From NCBI GenBank assembly GCA_900544245.1, contig UQUH01000051.1, forward strand, positions 1 through 11,358: DNA of 11,358 nucleotides, in the 5' to 3' direction. Source of the stretch: an uncultured Coriobacteriaceae bacterium. GTDB taxonomy: Bacteria; Actinomycetota; Coriobacteriia; Coriobacteriales; QAMH01. Under the pieces are notes generated by a model. The model saw only the letters and a program-made list of their open reading frames with translations. It searched no databases and was not told the origin of the DNA. Both the position numbers and the translations under genes were made by a program. Position 1 is the stretch's first letter, and every line of letters begins with the position of its first letter. Positions 5,076-11,076 of the stretch are shown here, piece after piece.

Positions 5076-7727
5076 TTAGTCCACGTTCGGGTCCATATCC
5101 CTCCAGACATCACGCCAATAGTTATCCTCCTTGTAGTACTCCTCGATAGGAATATTTCGATCGGTACGGTCCGCCGGATCGATGCAGGGGTATATCTTGC
5201 ACAGGAGGCCGCGCGTGGACCACGTGCCTGTGCATTTGTCCAAAGACTCCTCCGAGTCATCGGTGAGCACATTCACGTTCGACTCGAATACGCCCTGCGA
5301 CCAGGGCTCCTCGGCGGGAAGTTCGGGGAACCACCAACTCGCTTGCGCCTGGACGGTGCCTTCTACGATGTCCCAGCCGAGCCACGCTTTCATGCGAATG
5401 CGGCCACGCGGGCTCTCGATCCAAACCATGTCCCCTTCTCGGATCCCATACTTCTTTGCGTCGCGCATGTGAATCTTCACGAGCGGATGAGGGAACATCG
5501 AGCGGTTGCCGTAACCGGGAACGCGACCCTCTGAGTGATATTGAGGGGTAAACCTGCCGCCGGTGGTCAGATTAAGCGGATACTCCTTTAGAAGCTCGGG
5601 GGATCCTTGAGCACTCTCAGGCATCGGCACGTATTCGGGCAACGCATCATAGCCGCATTCTTGCACGATGCTCGGCATGAGCTCCGCCTTACGTGACGGG
5701 GTTACGAATCCGCGCAACTGGCCGTTGGGTAGCTCATCGGCGTACTTTTGCTGACGGAAGCCTTCCAGCGGCGGAATATCGCCGTTGTCCATGAACTCCT
5801 GGTACGTCCATCCTGTGCGCTCAATTCGATGCTCGATAAGCTCTTCGTAGGTTTCCCATGGCCAGTATTCTTCCTGGCCCATCGCACGTCCGAGCTTTGT
5901 GAAGAAATCGAAGTCCATATGGCGATCGTACAGCGGTTGGACTACCCTGTCGGCACCGTCCAACCAATCGAAGGAGTCCTCCACCGTGCTTGCATACGGG
6001 CGCTCAAGCCACCCTGCGGCAGGCATGATGTAGTCCGCCAAAGCAGCAGTTGGGGTTTTCCAGTACTCGCACACCACTAGAAGGTCAAGCTTCTTGAGAG
6101 CCTCATAAACACGCTTGGTATTCGGTGCCCACAACAGGGGGTTGGACGCATACATAATCATCGCCTTGACCGGATAGGGGTCTTCCTCAAGAATCGCCTT
6201 CCAACACAAAGATGGCGTGACTAGCATCTGATGCTGCTGAGGGCGATTGAAACCGTAATTCTTCTTGAATACCGCATCGCCCTTCTCGAAAGCCTTCCAA
6301 CTCATGATGCGGTATTGGTCGTTACCCAGAAACTTTGCGCGTGCTTCGGGCGTCACCATTTCAGACAATTCAAGCTCGGCGTCGCGCATGGGGAACTTCT
6401 TTTCACCATTCGGACCCAGCGGGCCGGGATTGGCAATGTATTCGCCACCAACGATGTCAATGTTGTTTGTCAGAATACGAAGCATAGTCTTGGCCATGGT
6501 CGTACCGTGGGCATTCGGACCAGCGCCGTCACCGCCACCGATGCCCCAGGCGATAAAGCCAGGCTTGCTCGTCGCGTACATCTCTGCCGCAGCAATGGTC
6601 TTCTCCGGCGCAACGCCGCACACCTCTTCAGCAGCCTCAGGCGTGTACTTGGCGAAGCGATCGAACATCGCGTCAAAGACAGTCCACACTTGAACCTTCG
6701 ACCCGTCCACCAGCTCAATTTCGCGTTCGCCACGAAGAGCCGGATCAACAGTTTGATTGGTGTAGTAACGATTCTCGTCAGAACACCACGCGGCAACACC
6801 GCCCTGAAGCTCGTCCCAAATCACGAAATCCTCGAACTTGCCATCGGTGGCAATATCGCTAGCACGAATGAACTGGTTGTCCTCGCGACGAACCAGGAAC
6901 GGCGCATTTGTCCACCACTTCACGAAGTCGACGTCGTACAAGTCGTTCGTCATGATGTAGTTCACCCATGTAAGCTGCATGAACAGATCGGTACCCGGCT
7001 TGATAGGCAGCCAGACATCAGCATCCTTCACCAGGTCAATAGCCACAGGATCGATAATGATGAGCTTCGGACGCTCGCCCGGACGGTCTAGCGCGGCACG
7101 GAACGTGCGGTAGAGCGGGCTTTCAGGGCCGCACTTCTCGTCGCCGCGCACGCCCCAAAGCACCATACAATTGGACTGCGGTGCGGTCATTGGCAGCGTG
7201 TTCTCAATCGGCCAGCCCACCATCGCCATGTTCATGGTGTATGTAAAGCACCAGCAAATACTGCCGGGATCGATGATGTTGCCGGGATTGCCAAACAGAT
7301 TGGAAAAACGGCTGCGTGCCCACATATGATCGGAGCGGTACGTTCCCTCGGAGAAAACAAGCGTTTCAGGTCCGTATTCGTCCTTAAGCGCCTGGAGCTT
7401 CTCGGCAATCTCTTTGATAGCCTGGTCGTAGGATATCTGCTCGAACTTGTTCGATCCACGAGGTCCTACCCTTTTCAGCGCATGGTTGATGCGCTTTGGA
7501 TGGTACAGTTCCTTGATTGCGTTTATGCCCTTCGGCCCCAACCGATTGCAGAGCGCGCTTCCATCGGTGTTGGCAATCTCGATTATCTTTTCGTCCTTGA
7601 GGGCCGCAATCAGACGACATGACATATGGCATCCGAAACAATGCGTATAGCGCCAAGTCACCCCGTTCTCGTCCACATAGTTATTCGGCACTCCGATAGG
7701 CACGGTAAGTTCTTGTTCCTTCGTCAT
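5076..7727 (-). CDS. Molybdopterin-dependent oxidoreductase, DMSO reductase superfamily (catechol dehydroxylase/acetylene hydratase-like)
   Basis: Large catalytic subunit, 883 aa, binding bis-MGD molybdenum or tungsten and one [4Fe-4S] cluster. The cluster site is CFGCHMSC with a distal Cys (Cys 30, 33, 37, 60). The segment around 150-175 reads DPGSICWCF, placing Cys158 where the family's metal ligand is expected, so Cys-coordinated metal is likely. The C-terminal dinucleotide-binding domain (about 710-880) shows LTTGGRFTPQYHSEG and GIREGDMVWIESPRGRI. A short tail carries three Cys (832, 843, 848). There is no twin-arginine signal or membrane segment, so it should act in the cytoplasm, unlike exported DmsA-type enzymes. 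ATG 7727 follows AAGGA by 8 bases. It sits 62 bases after the MFS gene and before the ferredoxin, with no NrfC/DmsB-like or membrane anchor gene. That gene set resembles, from memory, catechol dehydroxylase loci of gut Eggerthellaceae. Superfamily is certain; substrate is a guess. Confidence 0.93.
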   Translation of the reverse strand: MTKEQELTVPIGVPNNYVDENGVTWRYTHCFGCHMSCRLIAALKDEKIIEIANTDGSALCNRLGPKGINAIKELYHPKRINHALKRVGPRGSNKFEQISYDQAIKEIAEKLQALKDEYGPETLVFSEGTYRSDHMWARSRFSNLFGNPGNIIDPGSICWCFTYTMNMAMVGWPIENTLPMTAPQSNCMVLWGVRGDEKCGPESPLYRTFRAALDRPGERPKLIIIDPVAIDLVKDADVWLPIKPGTDLFMQLTWVNYIMTNDLYDVDFVKWWTNAPFLVRREDNQFIRASDIATDGKFEDFVIWDELQGGVAAWCSDENRYYTNQTVDPALRGEREIELVDGSKVQVWTVFDAMFDRFAKYTPEAAEEVCGVAPEKTIAAAEMYATSKPGFIAWGIGGGDGAGPNAHGTTMAKTMLRILTNNIDIVGGEYIANPGPLGPNGEKKFPMRDAELELSEMVTPEARAKFLGNDQYRIMSWKAFEKGDAVFKKNYGFNRPQQHQMLVTPSLCWKAILEEDPYPVKAMIMYASNPLLWAPNTKRVYEALKKLDLLVVCEYWKTPTAALADYIMPAAGWLERPYASTVEDSFDWLDGADRVVQPLYDRHMDFDFFTKLGRAMGQEEYWPWETYEELIEHRIERTGWTYQEFMDNGDIPPLEGFRQQKYADELPNGQLRGFVTPSRKAELMPSIVQECGYDALPEYVPMPESAQGSPELLKEYPLNLTTGGRFTPQYHSEGRVPGYGNRSMFPHPLVKIHMRDAKKYGIREGDMVWIESPRGRIRMKAWLGWDIVEGTVQAQASWWFPELPAEEPWSQGVFESNVNVLTDDSEESLDKCTGTWSTRGLLCKIYPCIDPADRTDRNIPIEEYYKEDNYWRDVWRDMDPNVD

Positions 7728-7789
7728 TTTCTTGTTCCTTCCACTTGGTTGTCTTGTCGTTCTTTTTGTCTAGTGGTCCAGCAAAACCG

Positions 7790-9049
7790 CTAATCTTCAG
7801 TTGTCTCTTTCTTCGGCACTGCCCGGTATTTCGTAAAAAGGGCGATGACAAATGCGACCGCGAGGACTGGCATGAACCAGAAGTGGGCCACCCCTACGAA
7901 GCCCGAGGATGAGTAAACCGAGGCGTAAACCATAGGACCAACAATCAAGCCCAGGTTCTGCAGAAGTGCTACGAGACCGAGCGCCATGCTTACATCTTCT
8001 GGGCGGTCAACCATTTCGGGAGCAGCAGCATAGGTACCGCTCGCAACACCGGCAGAGAACACGCCGACAAACAGAGCGTGCAGGAGAATTGCAACCACCG
8101 GAGACGTGCTGGAATACAGGAACCACGCAACGATAAACATGCCGGCCAGAGGAACTACGATGATGATCTTCCTTGAGCCGAGCTTGTCCGATATCGCTCC
8201 CATAATTGGCTCGCAAATGATGATTGCAACCATGGTGATGGCACCGTAGATACCAGCGACCGTCAGCGAAACGCCAAGCGAATCTGCAAAATATGTCGTC
8301 AGGAACTGGCCAGCACCTCCTGCAGCGCAAATGTTGAACAGCATGAAGACGACTCCGGCAAGCCAAATCTGACCCTTTCCAAGCACCTTTAAGGACTCTT
8401 TGAAGGAGATGTTCACCACTTCCTTGTCTTCGATGCCGGCATTTATCATCGCCCGTTCCTCGGGTGTTGGCCGACGGTAGAAAGCGAAAACTAAAACGAA
8501 CATGGCTATACCGAAAATAGCTGCGAGCCACCACGCAGATACCCACCCCCAGGCCTCGTTCAAAAGCGGGAAAATCGCCGAAGCAAGAACCTGGCCCATC
8601 GGCACGTACGTGGTGAAAACACCCAGAGCCAACCCACGTCGTCTCATGGGGAACCATTCGGCAATAGCGGAAGGTACGCATACGGCAACCAACCCGAGAC
8701 CGGCGCCTTCGAGAACGCGGGTAAGGCACAAGAAGGTGAAATTCGTTCCAAAGGTGCCCAGAAGGGAGCCGAGTGCAGTGAAAGCAAGCGATACGAGGAT
8801 CGAGCGCTTTGCACCCATCTTGGCAACAAGCAGACCACCAGGAATGGCGAGAATGAAGCCCGCTATGTTGAAGAGCGACATCAGAACGCTCACCTCCGAC
8901 ACATCCAGCCCAAGAGCCGGAATGAGAGCCGGGGCGAGAACACCCACTTTGAACATACTGAACGGCGCAACAATCGCCGAAAGGTAAAGCAGCGCAAGCA
9001 CAAACCAACTGAAGCGTGGTGTGCGCGCCTCCGAAACTACAGCATCCAT
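7790..9049 (-). CDS. MFS transporter, 12 membrane segments
   Basis: A 419-aa major facilitator superfamily carrier. About twelve hydrophobic segments are visible in two halves. Motif A appears as GGLLVAKMGAKRS (71-83) and its second-half echo as MGAISDKLGSRK. Motif B is TRVLEGAGLG with the conserved Arg. The central cytoplasmic loop is charged (RRPTPEERAMINAGIEDKE). ATG 9049 is chosen since AAGGGGAAG lies just upstream and MDAVVSEARTPRFSW leads straight into the first helix. An in-frame ATG at 9154 would add 35 polar residues without a ribosome site and overlaps the leader ORF. First structural gene of the cluster: it probably imports the molybdoenzyme substrate or exchanges it for product. 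Substrate unknown; anion:cation symporter or oxalate/formate-antiporter-like families are possible relatives. Confidence 0.9.
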   Translation of the reverse strand: MDAVVSEARTPRFSWFVLALLYLSAIVAPFSMFKVGVLAPALIPALGLDVSEVSVLMSLFNIAGFILAIPGGLLVAKMGAKRSILVSLAFTALGSLLGTFGTNFTFLCLTRVLEGAGLGLVAVCVPSAIAEWFPMRRRGLALGVFTTYVPMGQVLASAIFPLLNEAWGWVSAWWLAAIFGIAMFVLVFAFYRRPTPEERAMINAGIEDKEVVNISFKESLKVLGKGQIWLAGVVFMLFNICAAGGAGQFLTTYFADSLGVSLTVAGIYGAITMVAIIICEPIMGAISDKLGSRKIIIVVPLAGMFIVAWFLYSSTSPVVAILLHALFVGVFSAGVASGTYAAAPEMVDRPEDVSMALGLVALLQNLGLIVGPMVYASVYSSSGFVGVAHFWFMPVLAVAFVIALFTKYRAVPKKETTED

Positions 9050-9134
9050 TACTTCCCCTTTGCCTTTCTCTCCTGTACGACCCCTCTTACGAACAGGGAC
9101 AAAACAATGACTTTGCCTCGCATCGTTTGACTGG

Positions 9135-9191
9135 TCACCATTCGAAAAAAACATTGCAAGACAGCTCTTTTCGAATGGGCCACAGCCCCAT
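9135..9191 (-). CDS. Candidate 18-aa leader peptide ORF upstream of the MFS gene
   Basis: ATG 9191 to TGA 9135 encodes MGLWPIRKELSCNVFFEW. It is preceded by GGAGGTGAT (9202-9194), nine bases matching the 16S anti-Shine-Dalgarno region, with the GGAGG core 6 bases from the ATG. This is the strongest ribosome site in the cluster, yet it serves a tiny ORF. The stop is 85 bases before the transporter start. Five of the residues near its ends are Trp or Phe. Arms of a perfect inverted repeat lie within it. This is what a translated regulatory leader would look like, but the ORF is short and unconserved as far as can be seen here. Confidence 0.35.
   Translation of the reverse strand: MGLWPIRKELSCNVFFEW
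9138..9178. repeat. Perfect 11-bp inverted repeat in the MFS leader
   Basis: CCATTCGAAAA (9138-9148) is exactly complementary to TTTTCGAATGG (9168-9178), with a 19-base loop. It lies 90-130 bases upstream of the transporter start and inside the candidate leader ORF. No T-run follows the stem on the minus strand. Either a DNA operator, for instance for the neighbouring TetR protein, or an RNA hairpin controlled by ribosome movement on the leader. Confidence 0.6.
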
Positions 9192-9300
9192 TCATCACCT
9201 CCCCTTGGGTATTAATTCGATTGGCCATTTGTTGGTTTCAAACTTACGAAGCCGAAGAATCCGAATCAATTTGCAATCAATCGCGAATGACTGATGGAAA

Positions 9301-9335
9301 TTACACGGCGGCGAATGTGTAACACTTTGATTACA
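9301..9335. promoter_or_regulatory. Cluster of TTACA/TGTAA half-sites
   Basis: TTACAC (9301-9306) and GTGTAA (9317-9322) form an inverted repeat with 10 bases between; TGTAA (9318-9322) and TTACA (9331-9335) form another with 8 between. The middle half-site GTGTAACAC is itself a small palindrome. Three alternating half-sites in 35 bases suggest binding by a dimeric regulator to the divergent region. Which regulator is unknown. Confidence 0.35.
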
Positions 9336-9500
9336 ATGGCTCTTCTTTGAACGGGGCTTCATGCGATTCCCCGAATACGGAAGAGCGCGGATGATCAGCA
9401 TGCGCAGTTCAAATTTCGTGACAGCCGAGCACACGATAAAATCGAAGATCGAGGATGCGCCTCGCGTTTCTCCTCGCTACCGCTCGACACGAACCGCCCG

Positions 9501-9509
9501 TGCTACAAT
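9501..9509 (+). promoter_or_regulatory. Extended -10 promoter of the aldolase gene
   Basis: TGcTACAAT is an extended -10 element (TG 9501-9502, TACAAT 9504-9509), 61 bases before the aldolase ATG. TCGACA at 9484-9489 is the nearest -35-like hexamer but the spacer is only 14 bases. Confidence 0.5.
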
Positions 9510-9569
9510 GAAGGGTAAAGCATTTTGGCGAGATGCCACCGCATTCGCCGCCCAACGAAAGGACTTACG

Positions 9570-10103
9570 ATGCCCCAGATCACCCGTGAGGACGTGCGCG
9601 TTCCCGCCGACGTCATGCCCGAGACCGTCGAGACCTACCTCGACAACTACATGGCCGCCACGCGCGGCACGGGCCGTCTCATGCTCTTTGCCTGCGACCA
9701 GAAGATCGAGCACCTCAACAAGGACTTCCACGGCGAGGGCATCGACCCGGCCGACGGCGACCCCGAGCATCTCTTCCAAATCGGCGATCAGGGCACTATC
9801 GGCGTTCTTGCCGGTCAGCGCGGCCTTATCGCCCAGTACGCGCGCGATTACCCCAACATCAACTACCTGGTCAAGATGAACTCCAAGACCAACCTGGTCA
9901 AGACCGCCCAGCAAGATCCCTACTCCCCGCAGCTCTACGACCTCGAGGCCGTGCTCGCCATGCGCGAGGCCGGCGTCAACATCGTCGGTCTGGGCTACAC
10001 CATCTACCTGGGCAGCGAGTACGAGGCCAACATGCTGGCCGAGGCTGGCGAGCTCATCGCCGAGGCACATGCCGAAGGTCTGCTCGTCGTGCTGTGGATC
10101 TAG
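9570..10103 (+). CDS. N-terminal piece of the interrupted aldolase
   Basis: If TAG terminates, this 177-aa product contains the first part of the beta/alpha barrel up to strand residues LLVVLWI but neither the Tyr nor the Schiff base Lys. It could not be an active aldolase alone. It has its own good promoter and ribosome site, so it is probably expressed. Confidence 0.5.
   Translation: MPQITREDVRVPADVMPETVETYLDNYMAATRGTGRLMLFACDQKIEHLNKDFHGEGIDPADGDPEHLFQIGDQGTIGVLAGQRGLIAQYARDYPNINYLVKMNSKTNLVKTAQQDPYSPQLYDLEAVLAMREAGVNIVGLGYTIYLGSEYEANMLAEAGELIAEAHAEGLLVVLWI
10101..10103 (+). other. In-frame amber codon at the aldolase catalytic-Tyr position
   Basis: The reading is CTG TGG ATC TAG CCG CGT GGC. 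One base separates TAG from either Tyr codon. TAG also ends nadE, the TetR gene, the MFS gene and this aldolase itself (10506-10508), so it is a normal terminator in this genome. Confidence 0.9.
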
Positions 10104-10118
10104 CCGCGTGGCGAGGCC

Positions 10119-10508
10119 GTGACCGCCGAGAAGGCCGCCGACCTCATCGCCGGCGCCGCCGGTGTCGCGCTGTGTCTGGGTGCCGACTTCGTCAAGGTCA
10201 ATCCGCCCGCCGCAGCCGATGGCAAGTCGAGTGCCGAGCTCCTGGCTGTCGCGAGCCGCGCTGCCGGCCGCACGGGCCTCGTGTGCGCAGGTGGCTCCAA
10301 GGCCGACGCCCGCGAGTTCCTCGCGAGCCTCTACGACCAGATCCACGTGGGCGGTGCCGTCGGCAACGCCACGGGCCGCAACATCCACATGCGCTCGCTC
10401 GACGAAGCCGTGCGTCTCACGCAGGCCATCAGTGCCATCACGCTCGGCGATTACGATGTCGAGGAGGCCATGGACGTCTTCGAGGGCAAGGAGCACTACA
10501 CGCTCTAG
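10119..10508 (+). CDS. C-terminal piece of the interrupted aldolase, possible restart
   Basis: A GTG at 10119, 15 bases after the TAG, opens the same frame for 129 aa. It carries the Schiff base lysine block (GADFVKVNPP) and the phosphate-binding glycine motifs. Only GAGG at 10113-10116, two bases upstream, could serve as ribosome site, so independent or coupled restart would be weak. A split enzyme from the two pieces would still lack the Tyr. Confidence 0.35.
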   Translation: MTAEKAADLIAGAAGVALCLGADFVKVNPPAAADGKSSAELLAVASRAAGRTGLVCAGGSKADAREFLASLYDQIHVGGAVGNATGRNIHMRSLDEAVRLTQAISAITLGDYDVEEAMDVFEGKEHYTL

Positions 10509-10534
10509 CATCCTCGCATGCATCTCGACGCCAA

Positions 10535-10564
10535 GGGGGCCGCATCGTGCGGCTCCCTTCTTTT
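10535..10564 (+). terminator. Intrinsic terminator of the aldolase gene
   Basis: GGGGGCCGCA (10535-10544) pairs with TGCGGCTCCC (10548-10557), ten pairs with one G-U, loop TCG, followed by TTCTTTT. It lies 27 bases after the aldolase stop codon, a standard Rho-independent terminator. Confidence 0.88.
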
Positions 10565-10645
10565 ACCCACGGAGGTATGCGGCATCGGGGCTCCTTAAGC
10601 GAACGTCACCTGTTCGGCATGCGGTCGAAAGTCCCGGACCATGAG

Positions 10646-10712
10646 CGAGCGAAAGGGGCGTACGACCGGAACGACTGGGTCTCGGAGTTCCGGCGGACGT
10701 CCCTTTCGCTCG
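10646..10712. repeat. Long imperfect inverted repeat (about 26-bp arms)
   Basis: Arms at 10646-10672 and 10687-10712 are complementary except for two mismatches and one bulged base, with a 14-base loop. The outer 12 bases (CGAGCGAAAGGG against CCCTTTCGCTCG) pair perfectly. It sits between the aldolase terminator and the next promoter, has no T-run, and encodes nothing recognisable. Candidates are a structured RNA, an intergenic repeat family member or a large operator. Confidence 0.6.
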
Positions 10713-10741
10713 AATCCGTCCCACTGCGCCACGTAACGCGC

Positions 10742-10747
10742 TACACT
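10742..10747 (+). promoter_or_regulatory. Possible -10 element before the small hypothetical gene
   Basis: TACACT lies 33 bases before the ATG at 10781. No convincing -35 is seen at normal spacing; the preceding terminator and hairpin suggest a new transcript begins here. Confidence 0.3.
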
Positions 10748-10780
10748 ACGACCCACGATCCCATCGTCAAGGAGTCCCGC

Positions 10781-11065
10781 ATGCCGCAGACCGAAGTCCC
10801 CATAGAGCGCCGCTTTCACGGCTCGGTCAACCTCGTCATCCTGCATCTGCGCCGTGTCGCGCAATCCAACGACATCGACGCCGGTCTCGAAGCCGCGCGG
10901 CGCCTGCGCATGTTCGATGCCGGCAACGAGGCCTTCGTGCGCCGCATGCTCGTGCTCGACGAGGCACTGCAAGCTGGCAACGAGCTCTCCGAGCCCATCA
11001 CGCCCGCGCTCGCCGACGAACTGCAGGCCTGCGCGCTGCGCCTCAATTCCGCCGACCCCGCCTAA
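10781..11065 (+). CDS. Small hypothetical protein, 94 aa
   Basis: Not recognised. ATG 10781 has a full AAGGAG site (10769-10774) at 6-base spacing, and codon use is the high-GC, C-ending type of the flanks, so it is very likely real. The product is predicted mostly helical and soluble, rich in Arg, Ala and Leu, with no Cys motif, signal or membrane segment; one Cys lies near the C-terminus (ACALRLN). The middle, DAGLEAARRLRMFDAGNEAF, looks like helical repeats. Its stop is 11 bases before the next ATG, so it is probably co-transcribed with the Fsr-type transporter gene. No function can be assigned. Confidence 0.75.
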   Translation: MPQTEVPIERRFHGSVNLVILHLRRVAQSNDIDAGLEAARRLRMFDAGNEAFVRRMLVLDEALQAGNELSEPITPALADELQACALRLNSADPA

Positions 11066-11076
11066 GGACCCGACGC

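Larger units (their letters stand above)
9192..9569. other. Divergent intergenic region between the MFS cluster and the aldolase
   Basis: This gap of about 380 bases holds the leader's ribosome site, a direct repeat AATCAAT at 9264-9270 and 9275-9281 (11 bases apart, one helical turn), a cluster of TTACA/TGTAA half-sites at 9301-9335, and the aldolase promoter at 9501-9509. No convincing minus-strand promoter for the cluster could be fixed; TTGATT...TAAGTT with a 17-base spacer near 9267-9239 is a weak candidate. GC content rises again near 9470. No gene is supported in it. Confidence 0.55.
9570..10508 (+). pseudogene. fbaB: Class I fructose-bisphosphate aldolase (DhnA/FbaB type) interrupted by an in-frame TAG
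   Basis: Read through the stop, the frame gives 312 codons, the normal family length, with both halves intact. The enzyme would cleave fructose 1,6-bisphosphate to two triose phosphates by a Schiff base mechanism, or run in reverse, in the cytoplasm. Visible motifs are FACDQKIEH near residue 45, LWI-stop-PRG at 176-181, the Schiff base lysine in GADFVKVNPP (Lys209), CAGGSKAD, and GGAVGNATGRNI for phosphate binding. Codon 178 is TAG (10101-10103) where relatives have Tyr of the W-x-YPRG block. In the Thermoproteus tenax enzyme, from memory, Trp144, Tyr146 and Lys177 are active-site residues; the 31-residue Tyr-Lys spacing matches exactly. ATG 9570 follows GAAAGGA by 6 bases; the next upstream start, TTG 9525, lacks a site. 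A TAC or TAT to TAG change, a sequencing error, or suppression could each explain it. The rest shows no decay. Confidence 0.85.

Noticed and set aside
7790..9154. A 454-aa version of the MFS protein starting at the ATG at 9154
   Set aside because: The extra 35 residues are polar, there is no ribosome site before 9154, and the ATG at 9049 has AAGGGGAAG and begins directly before the first membrane segment.
9050..9195. A 49-codon ORF starting at ATG 9195 and ending in TAATG overlapping the MFS start, which would suggest translational coupling
   Set aside because: Its ATG overlaps the anti-Shine-Dalgarno match (only 2 bases after GGAGG), so initiation there is unlikely; the ATG at 9191 in another frame has correct spacing.
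10101..10103. General TAG recoding, pyrrolysine or selenocysteine at the aldolase amber
   Set aside because: TAG ends several other genes in this window without readable extensions, selenocysteine uses TGA, and no pyl genes are visible; simple mutation or sequence error is more economical, though suppression cannot be excluded.
10094..10780. Long upstream extension of the 94-aa gene across the aldolase
   Set aside because: The translation is Arg-rich out-of-frame sequence from the aldolase and crosses an intrinsic terminator; the ATG at 10781 with AAGGAG is the real start.
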